DNA of 29,560 bases from Accumulibacter sp. (GTDB lineage: Bacteria; Pseudomonadota; Gammaproteobacteria; Burkholderiales; Rhodocyclaceae), in the NCBI GenBank assembly GCA_003538495.1, contig DPSD01000603.1:1-29560 (forward strand), given 5' to 3'. Numbering within the stretch: position 1 is the first letter of the stretch; each line of letters begins with the position of its first letter. The translations under genes and the position numbers were made by a program. Shown here piece by piece: positions 1 through 8,586 of this stretch. The notes beneath the pieces are model-generated. The model was not told where the DNA came from and made no database searches. It saw only the letters and a list, made by a program, of their open reading frames with translations.

Positions 1-1039
1 CGATGAAGTCGATGACGATCAGTCCGCCGAGGTCGCGCAGTCGCAACTGGCGGGCGACTTCCTCGGCTGCTTCGAGGTTGGTTTTCAGCGCCGTTTCCTC
101 GATGTCGGCGCCGCGGGTCGAGCGGCCGGAGTTCACATCGACCGAGACCAGAGCTTCGGTATGGTCGATGACGATCGCCCCACCCGAAGGGAGGCTCACC
201 TGGCGCGAATAAGCCGATTCGATCTGGTGTTCGATCTGGAAGCGCGAGAACAGGGGCACGTCGTCGCGATAGCGCTTGATGCGATTGACCGTCCCCGGCA
301 TCACGTGTTCCATGAACTGCGCCGCCTGCTCGAACACCTCGTCGGTGTCGATCAGGATCTCGCCGATGTCCGGCTGGAAGTAGTCGCGGATGGCTCGGAT
401 GACCAGGCTGCCTTCCTGATAGATCAGGAAGGCGCCTTTCTGCTGCTGGGCGGCTGCCTCAATCGCCTTCCACAATTGCAGCAGGTAGTTGAGATCCCAC
501 TGCAGTTCTTCGGCGTTGCGACCGATCGCCGCCGTGCGGGCGATCAGGCTCATGCCCTGCGGCACCTGCAACTGATCCATCACCTCACGCAGTTCGGTAC
601 GCTCGTTGCCCTCGACGCGGCGCGAGACGCCGCCGCCGCGCGGGTTGTTCGGCATCAGCACCAGATAACGCCCGGCCAGACTGACGAAGGTGGTCAGGGC
701 AGCGCCCTTGTTGCCACGTTCGTCCTTATCGACCTGAACGATCAACTCCTGGCCTTCGCGAAGCGCCTCCTTGATGGTCGTTCGGCCGGCGTCCACACCA
801 GGCTGGAAGAACGCGCGCGACACTTCCTTGAACGACAGAAAGCCATGCCGCTCCGATCCGTAATCGACAAAAGCCGCTTCCAGGCTGGGTTCGATGCGGG
901 TAATGACCGCTTTATAAATGTTGCTCTTTTTCTGTTCCTTTGAGGCCGATTCAATGTCCAGATCAATGAGTTTCTGACCGTCGACAATGGCGACACGCAG
1001 TTCCTCGGCCTGTGTCGCGTTAAAAAGCATGCGTTTCAT
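1..1039 (-). CDS. rne: Ribonuclease E, N-terminal part (cut by window edge)
   Basis: RNase E is the main endonuclease of mRNA decay and of rRNA/tRNA processing, and the scaffold of the degradosome at the inner membrane. The reading frame starts at an ATG (complement of 1037-1039) with [20 protein letters not shown], closely like the E. coli start. About 346 codons are visible. Conserved stretches include the S1-domain region ([30 protein letters not shown]), [10 protein letters not shown], and the DNase I-like catalytic region with [12 protein letters not shown], which holds the first Mg-binding Asp. The frame leaves the window within the IDFI motif, just at the codon for the second catalytic Asp. 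The C-terminal scaffold half lies outside, so RNase G cannot be fully excluded, but the sequence style is RNase E. It is divergent from rluC, as in many proteobacteria. Confidence 0.93.
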   Translation of the reverse strand, partial: MKRMLFNATQAEELRVAIVDGQKLIDLDIESASKEQKKSNIYKAVITRIEPSLEAAFVDYGSERHGFLSFKEVSRAFFQPGVDAGRTTIKEALREGQELIVQVDKDERGNKGAALTTFVSLAGRYLVLMPNNPRGGGVSRRVEGNERTELREVMDQLQVPQGMSLIARTAAIGRNAEELQWDLNYLLQLWKAIEAAAQQQKGAFLIYQEGSLVIRAIRDYFQPDIGEILIDTDEVFEQAAQFMEHVMPGTVNRIKRYRDDVPLFSRFQIEHQIESAYSRQVSLPSGGAIVIDHTEALVSVDVNSGRSTRGADIEETALKTNLEAAEEVARQLRLRDLGGLIVIDFI

Positions 1040-1444
1040 GATAGATAGGGCTCCCACGCGCTCGCACGGGGGAAGTGCCTGATGCAGGCAGCGACGGATT
1101 AGTTGTGGGCGGAACGTTTGAGGGGCGGTCCGATGGTGCAACTAAAAGGGGAATCTCGCCGACTCGATCGCTCGTTTGGCCTTGAAATTCAAGGGGTCCG
1201 GAATCTGCCTGAGTGGGTCCACAGGTGCTAGGCGCGCGCAGTTCAAGTAGTATCGCTACTTTGTGGTGAGCGACCTTAACCAGGTGAATGGCGTTGGGTG
1301 ATCTTGCGCAGGTTGGCGCAAGCGAGGCGGCTGATGCCTGCCGGAAAGTGCGTCGCAGTTGCTTCAGAATCGGCGTCGCTCGACGGTCTTACGGGTCAGC
1401 GCCTCTTTCAACCCAAGACGCAAAACGAGCGAAGTATATTCAAA
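1040..1444. other. rne-rluC divergent intergenic region
   Basis: This is a 405-bp non-coding stretch between divergent rne and rluC. A plus-strand frame stays open upstream of the rluC ATG (from 1298), but it does not resemble RluC and is probably not translated. The region must carry both promoters and the rne 5' UTR. In E. coli that UTR is long and mediates autoregulation by RNase E (established there, inference here). I see two inverted repeats: CCTTGAA-A-TTCAAGG at 1180-1194, and AAGTAG-TATCG-CTACTT at 1245-1261. No convincing -35/-10 pair stands out on either strand. TATATT at 1435-1440 lies too close to the rluC ATG to serve as a normal -10 for it. Confidence 0.6.
1180..1194. repeat. 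15-bp interrupted palindrome upstream of rne
   Basis: CCTTGAA and TTCAAGG are perfect inverted copies flanking a single central A. The one-base centre makes an RNA hairpin unlikely and a DNA-binding dimer site more plausible. It lies about 140 bp upstream of the rne start codon and about 250 bp upstream of rluC. The regulator, if any, is unknown. Confidence 0.4.
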
Positions 1445-2437
1445 ATGGCCGAAGTTAGCAAAACCTCCGTGGTCCAGGAGCTAATTACAGAGAACGAACA
1501 CGGACAGCGGCTGGACAACCTGTTGCTGAAGAAGTGCAAGGGCGTGCCCAAGAGTCACGTTTACAGCATCGTCCGTAGCGGCCAGGTGCGGGTCAATGGA
1601 CGGCGCGCCGAGGTCTCCTATCGCCTGCAGGCCGGCGACCTGGTACGGATTCCACCGATGCGCACCGCGAGGGTCGAGCAGGAGGTCGTGGACGGCGCCG
1701 CGTTGAAGGCGCAACTGCCCGTGCTCTATGAAGACGACTCCCTGTTGGTGGTCGACAAGCCGGCAGGAATCGCCGTGCACGGCGGCAGCGGCGAGAGTTT
1801 CGGGGTCATCGAGGCGCTCCGTCGGCAGCGGCCGCAGGCCCGTTTTCTTGAACTTGCGCACCGGCTGGACCGCGAGACTTCAGGTATTCTGCTGGTTGGC
1901 AAGAAGCGGTCGGCGCTCCTGGCCTTGCACGAGATGTTCCGCGAAGGTGCCCGCGGTAACGGTGGGCCGGGCGCGGACAAACGCTATCAGGTCCTCGTCG
2001 TCGGGCGCTGGATGGACCCGCTGCGCAACGTCCGGTTACCTTTGCACAAGTATTTGCTCGAGTCCGGCGAGCGCCGGGTGCGCGTGGCCGAGGAGGGCAA
2101 GACCGCCCACACGGTGTTTCGGCTGTTGGCGCGCTGGCAGCGCTTCAGCCTCCTGGAGGCACAGCTGAAGACCGGGCGAACCCACCAGATTCGCGTTCAC
2201 CTGGCGCACCTTGGCTATCCGATTGCCGGCGACGAGAAATACGGCGATTTCGGGATGAACCGGACGCTGGCCAGGGAGGGGCTGAAGCGGATGTTCCTGC
2301 ATGCCTGGAAGATGTCCCTGCCGCATCCGTTGGAGGGTCGCGATCTGGTGCTGGCAGCGGCCTTGCCCCGGGCCTTGCAGCAATTCCTGCAAAGTGTGTC
2401 GGCAAAGGAGGCGCAGGACCATGGCAGCAAGATTTGA
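1445..2437 (+). CDS. rluC: 23S rRNA pseudouridine synthase RluC-type
   Basis: Probably converts U955, U2504 and U2580 of 23S rRNA to pseudouridine (E. coli numbering, family knowledge). It is 330 aa from the ATG at 1445, close to E. coli RluC (about 319 aa). It has an N-terminal S4 RNA-binding domain (about residues 20-80, with GQRLDN and KGVPKS), followed by the synthase domain with YEDD, KPAG and VHGGSG. The catalytic motif is HRLDRETSG with Asp142, and a second conserved box is TGRTHQIRVH. The frame is open upstream to 1298, but the RluC-like sequence begins just after 1445. There is no strong ribosome binding site. The 3' end overlaps the HAD gene by 17 bp. RluC sits opposite rne in E. 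coli too, which supports RluC over RluD. Confidence 0.93.
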   Translation: MAEVSKTSVVQELITENEHGQRLDNLLLKKCKGVPKSHVYSIVRSGQVRVNGRRAEVSYRLQAGDLVRIPPMRTARVEQEVVDGAALKAQLPVLYEDDSLLVVDKPAGIAVHGGSGESFGVIEALRRQRPQARFLELAHRLDRETSGILLVGKKRSALLALHEMFREGARGNGGPGADKRYQVLVVGRWMDPLRNVRLPLHKYLLESGERRVRVAEEGKTAHTVFRLLARWQRFSLLEAQLKTGRTHQIRVHLAHLGYPIAGDEKYGDFGMNRTLAREGLKRMFLHAWKMSLPHPLEGRDLVLAAALPRALQQFLQSVSAKEAQDHGSKI

Positions 2438-3077
2438 ACTGCTGGTTTTCGACTGGGATGGGACGCTACTCGACTCGGCCGGGGCGATCGTTGGCGCGAT
2501 CAACGCTGCCTGCAGTGACCTGGGTTTGCCGATCCCCGGCGAGGAGCGGGCCCGGCATGTGATCGGGCTCGGTCTGCGTGAGGCACTTCGCCATGCCTTG
2601 CCAGACCTGCCGGAAAGCCGCTATCCACTGATTGTCGAACGTTACCGCCATCATTACCTGCTGCATGATCACGAGTTGCAACTTTTTGACGGCGCGGCGG
2701 CGCTGATCGCCGAACTTGCCGGGGCTGGTTTCCTGCTCGCAGTGGCCACCGGCAAGAGTCGGGCCGGCCTCGATCGAGCCTTGCGGGCCAGTGGTGTTGG
2801 CGCTTGCTTTCACGCTTCGCGCTGCGCCGACGAGTGTCTTTCCAAGCCACACCCGCAGATGCTTGAAGAATTGATGGACGAGTTGTCGGTCCAGCCCGGT
2901 CGGACGTTGATGATCGGCGATACCACCCACGACCTGCAGATGGCCAAGAACGCTGGTGTCGCCTGTCTGGCCGCGGCTTATGGCGCGCACCCGGCGGCAG
3001 CGCTGGACGCGTTGGGGCCGCTGGCGCGTTTTCAAGAGATCGAGGAGATGGCCCGATGGCTGCGCAAGAACGCTTGA
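2421..3077 (+). CDS. HAD-IA family phosphatase (phosphoglycolate phosphatase-like)
   Basis: Predicted cytoplasmic Mg-dependent phosphatase of the haloacid dehalogenase superfamily, 218 aa. Motif I is FDWDGTLLDS with nucleophile Asp11 and acid/base Asp13. Motif II is the Thr of VATGK, motif III the Lys of SKPHPQ, and motif IV is MIGDTTHDLQMA. The helical cap lies between motifs I and II (about residues 20-85), typical of the Gph/PGMB group. The substrate cannot be read from sequence; phosphoglycolate and other sugar phosphates are possible. The ATG at 2421 is preceded by AAAGGAG at 2404-2410, which fixes the start inside the end of rluC. The 3' end overlaps the Rieske gene by 22 bp, so translation of the operon is probably coupled. 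Confidence 0.88.
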   Translation: MAARFELLVFDWDGTLLDSAGAIVGAINAACSDLGLPIPGEERARHVIGLGLREALRHALPDLPESRYPLIVERYRHHYLLHDHELQLFDGAAALIAELAGAGFLLAVATGKSRAGLDRALRASGVGACFHASRCADECLSKPHPQMLEELMDELSVQPGRTLMIGDTTHDLQMAKNAGVACLAAAYGAHPAAALDALGPLARFQEIEEMARWLRKNA

Positions 3078-3415
3078 TCTGTCTGTCCGGTGACTTGATC
3101 GACGGCGGGGAGGGCGTGCGCTTCACTGTCTGCCAGGAGACGGTGGACCAGCCAGCTTTTGCCGTGCGCTTTCATGGCCGCGTGGTGGCCTACCTCAATC
3201 GCTGTGCGCACGTGCCGATCGAGATCGACTGGCAGCCTGGTCAATTCTTCGATGATTCCAAGTTATACTTGATCTGCGCGACGCATGGCGCGCTGTATTC
3301 TCCTGCCGACGGTCGCTGTCTGGGCGGTCGTTGTCAGGGCAAAGGTCTGACGCCCTTACCCGTCGAAGAACGTGGTGGCGTGGTTTACTTTACCCCGAGC
3401 GAGTGGAAACCTTGA
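3056..3415 (+). CDS. Small Rieske [2Fe-2S] domain protein
   Basis: A 119-aa single-domain Rieske ferredoxin-like protein. The cluster ligands are visible as C50-A-H52 and C74-A-T-H77, the classical CxH...CxxH arrangement, with 21 residues between H52 and C74. There is no signal peptide, membrane segment or fused oxygenase domain, so it is probably a soluble cytoplasmic electron carrier or redox-sensing subunit. It starts inside the HAD gene, and its stop overlaps the TTG start of the peptidase gene (TTGA). Three successive overlaps place it firmly in the rluC operon. Its partner enzyme is not evident from the neighbours and its function is unknown. Confidence 0.85.
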   Translation: MAAQERLICLSGDLIDGGEGVRFTVCQETVDQPAFAVRFHGRVVAYLNRCAHVPIEIDWQPGQFFDDSKLYLICATHGALYSPADGRCLGGRCQGKGLTPLPVEERGGVVYFTPSEWKP

Positions 3416-4365
3416 CTACCCCTGAAAGCGAGCCTCATTGGGAACGGCAGTTGCTTGAGAAATGGGCCTTGGCGGCGCTGCAGGAGCAGAAAGCGAAGCG
3501 TCGCTGGGGGATCTTCTTCAAGCTGCTGGGTCTCTCTTATCTGGTCGCCGTGCTGGTTCTGCTGGTCGACTGGGGAGGCCCGGAGAAGCTTGCCGACGGC
3601 AGCCGGCATACCGCCGTGGTGCAACTGAACGGCGTCATCGAGGCCAGCGGCGAGGCCAGCGCCCAGACGATCAACCAGGCTCTGCAATCCGCTTTCGGCG
3701 ACAAGGGTACTGCTGGCGTCATCCTGCAGGTCAACAGCCCTGGCGGCAGTCCGGTTCAGGCCGGTATCGTGCACGACGAAATTCGGCGCTTGCGCAGCAA
3801 GCATCCGCAGATTTCCCTCTACGTGGTGGTCGAAGATCTGTGCGCTTCTGGCGGTTACTACGTTGCCGTGGCGGCGGACAAAATCTTTGTTGACAAGGCC
3901 AGCATCATCGGGTCGATCGGTGTCCTGATGGATGGCTTCGGTTTCACCGGAACGATGGAAAAGCTCGGTGTCGAGCGACGGTTGCTGGTTGCCGGGGTGA
4001 ACAAGGGCTTTCTTGACCCGTTCTCGCCGCAGGATGTGACGCAGAAGGACCACGCACAGGTACTGCTCGGCGAGATTCACAAGCAGTTCATCGAAGTTGT
4101 CCGGCGCGGACGGGGCGAACGGCTGAAGGAAACGCCGGACATGTTCAGCGGCCTGATGTGGACCGGCAGTCAGAGCGTCCAGCTGGGCCTGGCCGATGGT
4201 TTGGGAACTGTCGGGTCGGTCGCGCGCGACGTGATCAAGGCCGACAAAATCGTCGACTTCACGATCAAGGACAACCTCGCCGAGCGCCTTGCCAAGCGTC
4301 TGCGTGCCGGCGGGACGCCGGGCGTTGCGTCGCTGCTGGGCATCAGTCAGCCCTTGCTTCGCTGA
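3412..4365 (+). CDS. sppA: S49 family signal peptide peptidase (SppA-like)
   Basis: Membrane-anchored serine protease expected to degrade cleaved signal peptides. It is the short 317-aa form, like B. subtilis SppA, rather than the duplicated E. coli form. One membrane segment lies at about residues 36-54. The protease domain shows VNSPGGSPVQAG, the nucleophile Ser146 in CASGGYY, and the general-base Lys198 in VNKGFLDPF, at nearly the same positions as the catalytic pair in B. subtilis (S147/K199). I chose the TTG at 3412, which overlaps the Rieske stop, because the family-like sequence begins there. The frame is open upstream to 3331, but that part only duplicates Rieske coding sequence. It converges on the methyltransferase gene, with 28 bp between and no clear terminator. 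Confidence 0.9.
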   Translation: MTTPESEPHWERQLLEKWALAALQEQKAKRRWGIFFKLLGLSYLVAVLVLLVDWGGPEKLADGSRHTAVVQLNGVIEASGEASAQTINQALQSAFGDKGTAGVILQVNSPGGSPVQAGIVHDEIRRLRSKHPQISLYVVVEDLCASGGYYVAVAADKIFVDKASIIGSIGVLMDGFGFTGTMEKLGVERRLLVAGVNKGFLDPFSPQDVTQKDHAQVLLGEIHKQFIEVVRRGRGERLKETPDMFSGLMWTGSQSVQLGLADGLGTVGSVARDVIKADKIVDFTIKDNLAERLAKRLRAGGTPGVASLLGISQPLLR

Positions 4366-4393
4366 CCCGATAACGCGGCGCGCGCACGGCTCG

Positions 4394-5104
4394 CTAGGCG
4401 TGCAGCAGGAATACCGTCGGGCGGCGATTGATTTCCGGTAGCGGTTGCGCTTGCCATGCCGAGACCGGGCGCGTCCGGATTTGCTCGCTGTCCAGGGTAA
4501 GATCGGTGGCGAGGCAGATTCGCGTGTCCGGCGCGCAGGCCTTGAGCAGCGATTCGAGCATCTGACGGTTGCGGTAGGGCGTCTCGATGAAGATCTGCGT
4601 TCGTTGCCACTGCTTGGAGTCCTTCTCGAGTTCGCGCAAGCGCTTCTCGCGCTCCTGGGTTGCGCTTGGCAGGTAGCCGTGGAACGTGAAGCCTTGGCCG
4701 GTCAGTCCGGAAGCCATCAACGCCAGCAGGATGGACGAGGGGCCAACCATTGGCACGACTTTGATACCCGCCTGATGGGCTAGGGCCACCAGGGTGGCGC
4801 CAGGGTCGGCGACGGCCGGACAGCCGGCCTCGGAAATCAACCCGACATCGTTTCCTGCCAGGAGTGGTTCCAGGAGGCGCGGGAGCGCGCTGTCCGGCGT
4901 GTGCTCGTTGAGTTCCGCAATCCGGATCTGCTGCAGGGGCAGGTTTGCGGGCAGCGACTTGAGGAAGGCGCGGGCCGACTTGGCGTTCTCGGCAACGAAA
5001 TGAGCGAGTGCTTGTGCGCAGGCCAGGACGGGCTGTGGCAGGACGGCGGCGGCTTCCGTCTGACCGAGCGGCACCGGGATCAGATACAGCCTGCCTTTGC
5101 TCAT
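4394..5104 (-). CDS. SAM-dependent methyltransferase, RsmI/tetrapyrrole-methylase fold
   Basis: A 236-aa protein of the tetrapyrrole (corrin/porphyrin) methylase superfamily, which includes the 16S rRNA C1402 2'-O-methyltransferase RsmI. The N-terminal strand is LYLIPVPLGQT. The SAM-site loops are GLISEAGCPAVADPGA (about residues 87-102) and VPMVGPSSILLALMASGL. The canonical RsmI start (ATPIGNL) is replaced by VPLGQ and the protein ends without RsmI's extra C-terminal segment. I therefore call it an RsmI-like paralogue, not RsmI. The target (RNA, tetrapyrrole or other) is unknown. It lies 27 bp downstream of maf on the same strand, probably as an operon. Confidence 0.82.
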   Translation of the reverse strand: MSKGRLYLIPVPLGQTEAAAVLPQPVLACAQALAHFVAENAKSARAFLKSLPANLPLQQIRIAELNEHTPDSALPRLLEPLLAGNDVGLISEAGCPAVADPGATLVALAHQAGIKVVPMVGPSSILLALMASGLTGQGFTFHGYLPSATQEREKRLRELEKDSKQWQRTQIFIETPYRNRQMLESLLKACAPDTRICLATDLTLDSEQIRTRPVSAWQAQPLPEINRRPTVFLLHA

Positions 5105-5131
5105 AAAGTACCTTGTAAATAGTACAGAACG

Positions 5132-5722
5132 CTATGGCTGTAATACAGATACGTTCTCGATTCTGAGAAGCTCGCAGAGCGCTATAAGGGGCAGTCCAAT
5201 CAGTGCATTCGGGTCTTCACCGTCGATTCTGGCAATCAGTGCGATTCCCAGTCCTTCCGACTTGGCGCTGCCGGCGCAATTGTAGGGCCGTTCCTTGTGC
5301 AGGTAGTCTGCGATTTCTCCGTCGGCCAGATCGCGGAAGGTGACCAGCGTGGGGACGCCGCGCAGATGGGCGCGGCCGCTGCCGGCGTCCAGGAGACACA
5401 GACCGGTAAAAAAGTTGACGCGGCGTCCGCGCATCATTTGCAGTTGGCGCAGCGCGTTTTCGTACGTTCCGGGTTTTCCGAAAACCTGGCCGTCGAGAGA
5501 TGCAACCTGATCGCTGCCGATGATCAAGGCTTGGGGGAAAAGCGGGGCGACAGCCTGCGCCTTGGCGTGCGAAAGCCGCAGGGCGCCCGCTGCCGGCGTT
5601 TCGCCCGGCAGCAGTACCTCGTCGACGGCCGGATTGGCCGTCTCGAAGGGCAAGCCAAGGCGGGCAAGGAGTTCGCGTCGGAACGGCGAGGTCGAGGCGA
5701 GAACGAGCGGCGGTCTGGTCAT
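5132..5722 (-). CDS. maf: Maf-like nucleotide pyrophosphatase, YceF type (m7GTP-specific)
   Basis: House-cleaning pyrophosphatase that removes modified nucleotides; YceF-type members prefer 7-methyl-GTP (family knowledge). It is 196 aa and collinear with E. coli Yce[19 protein letters not shown] at the N-terminus, AVDE, the catalytic region IIGSDQV with its Asp, [22 protein letters not shown] and the C-terminal [17 protein letters not shown]. The CAGSAKSEG box marks the YceF subgroup rather than the dTTP/UTP-specific YhdE group. It is divergent from yceD (115-bp spacer), matching the maf/yceD/rpmF arrangement of E. coli. The ATG is at the complement of 5720-5722. Confidence 0.93.
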   Translation of the reverse strand: MTRPPLVLASTSPFRRELLARLGLPFETANPAVDEVLLPGETPAAGALRLSHAKAQAVAPLFPQALIIGSDQVASLDGQVFGKPGTYENALRQLQMMRGRRVNFFTGLCLLDAGSGRAHLRGVPTLVTFRDLADGEIADYLHKERPYNCAGSAKSEGLGIALIARIDGEDPNALIGLPLIALCELLRIENVSVLQP

Positions 5723-5800
5723 CGGTTGCTCGATAGCTGCGCGCAGGCCGCAGTGCAGTGGAAAAAATCCGAAAATCCCATCTTTTCCCGCGCCGCAGCT

Positions 5801-5829
5801 TTGACTTCAAAAGCCGGAAATAATATCAT
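5801..5829 (+). promoter_or_regulatory. Candidate sigma-70 promoter of yceD-rpmF-plsX-fab
   Basis: TTGACT at 5801-5806, a 17-bp spacer and TATCAT at 5824-5829 form a reasonable vegetative promoter in the maf-yceD divergent spacer. Initiation would be expected near 5836, only about three bases before the yceD ATG. The alternative -10, TAATAT at 5821-5826, gives a 14-bp spacer and is less likely. Confidence 0.5.
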
Positions 5830-5838
5830 GCCGGCCTT

Positions 5839-6333
5839 ATGTCGCGACGCGTTGTCATTGATGGTCTGGCTTTTGGGCATGAGGGGAACTCGCTGGAGGG
5901 CGAACTCCCGCTCGCCGAACTGACGCGATTGCACGACCTGCTGACCGATTCGACGGGCTCTCTGGCGTATCGGGTCGAGGGCGGCGTGGGGTCTGGTGAC
6001 AGATCGCAATTGCTGGTTCAGGTCGATGGTGTCGTTCACCTCTGCTGCCAGCGCTGTCTGGAAACGCTGGAGTACCCGCTGGCGCTGCGCAGTCTGCTTG
6101 AATTCGTCGATAGCGACGGCGATCTGACGCAGGAGGAACTGGAGGATGACTCCCGGGACTTTCTTCCCGCTCAGAAGGAACTGGATGTTGCCGTCCTGAT
6201 TGAGGATGAAATCCTGCTTGCGCTTCCCACGGTGCCGCGGCACGCGGATTGTGTTCTGCCCGGCAGCGGGCAGGGATTGGCACAAGAGTCGCCGTTTTCA
6301 GTACTGGCCGGCCTCAAGGGCAGGGCCCAGTGA
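5839..6333 (+). CDS. yceD: YceD/DUF177 family protein (23S rRNA accumulation)
   Basis: A 164-aa DUF177 protein. The E. coli and plant homologues are needed for normal 23S rRNA accumulation, and the gene is nearly always directly upstream of rpmF (L32). Visible features are the central CCQRCLETLEYPL box (family Cys-x-x-Cys-Leu motif), the acidic stretch EFVDSDGDLTQEELEDD, and the C-terminal ELDVAVLIEDEILLALPTVP segment followed by a DCVLP-like end. The start is the ATG at 5839: the homologous N-terminus (SRRVVIDGLAF) begins there and no other start codon is close. No Shine-Dalgarno sequence precedes it. The rpmF gene follows after 21 bp. Confidence 0.9.
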   Translation: MSRRVVIDGLAFGHEGNSLEGELPLAELTRLHDLLTDSTGSLAYRVEGGVGSGDRSQLLVQVDGVVHLCCQRCLETLEYPLALRSLLEFVDSDGDLTQEELEDDSRDFLPAQKELDVAVLIEDEILLALPTVPRHADCVLPGSGQGLAQESPFSVLAGLKGRAQ

Positions 6334-6354
6334 GTTTGATTTTAGGAGTTCGTC

Positions 6355-6534
6355 ATGGCAGTTCAACAGAACAAGAAATCCCCGTCCAAACGTGGCATGC
6401 ATCGTGCGCACGATTCTTTGAGCATCCCACCGCTGGCGGTCGAGCCGACGACCGGCGAGGTGCATCTGCGCCACCACGTGAGCCCTACGGGTCATTACCG
6501 CGGCAAGAAGGTCGGCAAGGCCGTGGGCGAGTGA
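6355..6534 (+). CDS. rpmF: 50S ribosomal protein L32
   Basis: A 59-aa ribosomal protein of the large subunit. It begins [20 protein letters not shown] and contains [16 protein letters not shown], matching proteobacterial L32 throughout. Like E. coli L32 it lacks the zinc-binding cysteines found in some other bacteria. The ATG at 6355 is well defined by AGGAG about 6-10 bases upstream (around 6344-6348). It lies between yceD and plsX, the conserved order that couples ribosome production to lipid synthesis. Confidence 0.96.
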   Translation: MAVQQNKKSPSKRGMHRAHDSLSIPPLAVEPTTGEVHLRHHVSPTGHYRGKKVGKAVGE

Positions 6535-6600
6535 TTCGTCCGCATTGGGCGGGCACCTTCCGCTGACAGTGAATTGCCTGCCGTTGTCCGCCGCCCGCTG

Positions 6601-7611
6601 ATGATTACCGTTGCCGTCGATTGCATGGGCGGGGACCACGGTCCCCGGGTAACCGTTCCGGCAGCACTTGATTTCGTCCGCGACCAGCCTGACGTTCGCG
6701 TCATTCTGGTGGGTATTACCGAGAGCATTCGTCCATTTCTGGGCGATGCGGCGGTAGGTCGGGTCGCCGTTCGCCACGCCACCGAAGTCGTGGCCATGGA
6801 CGAATCGCCGTCGGTCGCGCTGCGCACCAAGAAGGACTCTTCGATGCGCGTCGCGATCAGTCTGGTCAAAAACGGCGAGGCGGATGCCTGCGTTTCCGCC
6901 GGGAATACCGGTGCCTTGATGGCTATTTCCCGCTTCGTTCTCAAGATGTTGCCGGGTATCGATCGTCCAGCGATTTGCGGCGTGCTGCCGACCATCACCG
7001 GCCACACGCACGTTCTGGACCTTGGCGCCAACGTCGATTGCAGCCCCGAGCACCTGTTGCAGTTCGGCATCATGGGTGCATCGCTGGTTTCGGCGATCGA
7101 GCATCGGGATCGACCAACGGTGGGTATCCTGAATATCGGTCAGGAAGAGATAAAAGGCAACGATGTGGTCAAGCGGGCTGCCGAACTGCTGTGGGATTCG
7201 GGTTTGAATTTCATTGGCAATGTCGAAGGCGACGGGCTTTATAAAGGTGAGGCCGACGTCATCGTCTGCGATGGCTTTGTCGGCAATGTCGCCCTGAAGG
7301 CCTCGGAAGGCCTGGCGCAACTGCTGGCCACTTTTCTACGTCAGGAGTTCAGACGCAGCTGGTTCACCAAGCTCGCTGCGGTGGTCGCGCTGCCCGTGGT
7401 CAAGCGCTTCAAGCGCCGGGTCGACCATCGGCAGTACAACGGTGCCGCTCTGCTCGGCTTGAAGGGGATTGTCGTCAAGAGCCACGGCTCGGCCGACGCC
7501 TTCGGTTTCGTGCACGCCCTGCGGCGCGCCGCGGAAGAGGCGCGAAGTGGTGTTCTGGCACGGATCAGCGAGCGCGTGGCGCAACAACAACCGCTTCAGG
7601 AGTCGGCATAG
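6601..7611 (+). CDS. plsX: Phosphate acyltransferase PlsX
   Basis: Converts acyl-ACP and phosphate to acyl-phosphate, the acyl donor for PlsY in phospholipid synthesis. It is peripheral to the membrane, 336 aa. The N-terminus [14 protein letters not shown] is the family signature. Others are [51 protein letters not shown] and [14 protein letters not shown] chose the ATG at 6601; the frame is open to a TTG at 6574, but the family N-terminus starts at 6601. There is no clear ribosome binding site. The spacer from rpmF is 66 bp and fabH follows after one base. Confidence 0.94.
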   Translation: MITVAVDCMGGDHGPRVTVPAALDFVRDQPDVRVILVGITESIRPFLGDAAVGRVAVRHATEVVAMDESPSVALRTKKDSSMRVAISLVKNGEADACVSAGNTGALMAISRFVLKMLPGIDRPAICGVLPTITGHTHVLDLGANVDCSPEHLLQFGIMGASLVSAIEHRDRPTVGILNIGQEEIKGNDVVKRAAELLWDSGLNFIGNVEGDGLYKGEADVIVCDGFVGNVALKASEGLAQLLATFLRQEFRRSWFTKLAAVVALPVVKRFKRRVDHRQYNGAALLGLKGIVVKSHGSADAFGFVHALRRAAEEARSGVLARISERVAQQQPLQESA

Positions 7612-7612
7612 C

Positions 7613-8575
7613 ATGTTCTCCCGTATTACCGGTATCGGCAGTTTCCTGCCGGGTCAGCCAGTCAGCAACGACGATCTCGCGCGCCGGGGCATCGAAACCA
7701 GCGATGAGTGGATCGTCAGTCGGACCGGCATCCGCTTTCGGCATCTCGCGGAGAACGGTGAGACCGCCAGCGATCTGGGACTGCAGGCGAGCCACCGCGC
7801 GCTGGCTGCTGCCGGGCTCGAAGCGTCGGATATCGACCTGATCATTGTTGCCACCTCGACGCCGGACTTCATTTTTCCGAGCACCGCGTGTTTGCTGCAG
7901 AGCAAGCTGGGGAATCAGGGTGCGACCGCCTTTGATGTGCAGGCGGTGTGCAGCGGCTTTGTTTACGGGCTGACGATTGCCGAGAAATTCATCGCTTCGG
8001 GCAGCCATCGACGCGCCCTGGTGGTTGGCGCCGAAGTGTTTTCACGTATTCTCGACTGGTCCGATCGTGGCACCTGCGTGCTGTTCGGCGATGGTGCCGG
8101 TGCGGTGGTGCTCGAGGCTTCAGACGACAGGCCGGGAATCCTGGCGACCGCGCTGCATGCCGACGGCGCGCATCACGGTATCCTGTCGGTCCCGGGCAGC
8201 GTTTGTGGCGGCAAGGTCACCGGTGACCCCTTCCTGCGCATGGATGGGCAGGCGGTGTTCAAGTTTGCCGTCCGGGTGCTCGCCGAAGTGGCGGACGAAT
8301 GCTGTCAGGCGGCCGGGATTGCGCCCTCGGACATCGACTGGCTGATTCCGCACCAGGCGAATATTCGCATTCTGGAGGCCACCGCGAGAAGAATGAAGGT
8401 GCCGATGGACAAGGTCATCGTCACCGTCGATCGGCACGGCAATACCTCGGCGGCGTCGGTGCCTCTGGCGCTCGACGAGGCCGTTCGCGACGGACGCATC
8501 CGGGCCGGACAGAAGGTCATGCTCGAAGGCGTCGGTGGCGGTTTTACCTGGGGCGCGGTTCTGGTCGAGATGTAA
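7613..8575 (+). CDS. fabH: 3-oxoacyl-ACP synthase III
   Basis: Condenses acetyl-CoA with malonyl-ACP to start type II fatty acid synthesis in the cytoplasm. It is 320 aa with the thiolase-fold catalytic triad Cys113 ([10 protein letters not shown]), His247 (IPHQANIRI) and Asn277 ([11 protein letters not shown]). The N-terminus [19 protein letters not shown] and the segment [13 protein letters not shown] are typical of FabH. CAGGAGT at about 7598 supports the ATG at 7613, one base after the plsX stop. The long upstream open frame (from 7469) is an artefact inside plsX. Confidence 0.96.
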   Translation: MFSRITGIGSFLPGQPVSNDDLARRGIETSDEWIVSRTGIRFRHLAENGETASDLGLQASHRALAAAGLEASDIDLIIVATSTPDFIFPSTACLLQSKLGNQGATAFDVQAVCSGFVYGLTIAEKFIASGSHRRALVVGAEVFSRILDWSDRGTCVLFGDGAGAVVLEASDDRPGILATALHADGAHHGILSVPGSVCGGKVTGDPFLRMDGQAVFKFAVRVLAEVADECCQAAGIAPSDIDWLIPHQANIRILEATARRMKVPMDKVIVTVDRHGNTSAASVPLALDEAVRDGRIRAGQKVMLEGVGGGFTWGAVLVEM

Positions 8576-8586
8576 GGGGAGGGTTC

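Noticed and set aside
1435..1440. TATATT as a -10 element for rluC
   Set aside because: It lies four bases before the start codon, so RNA would begin at or after the ATG, and no -35 is present.
1298..1444. Open upstream extension of rluC (49 codons)
   Set aside because: RluC-like sequence begins after the ATG at 1445; the extension has no family similarity I can see and no ribosome binding site.
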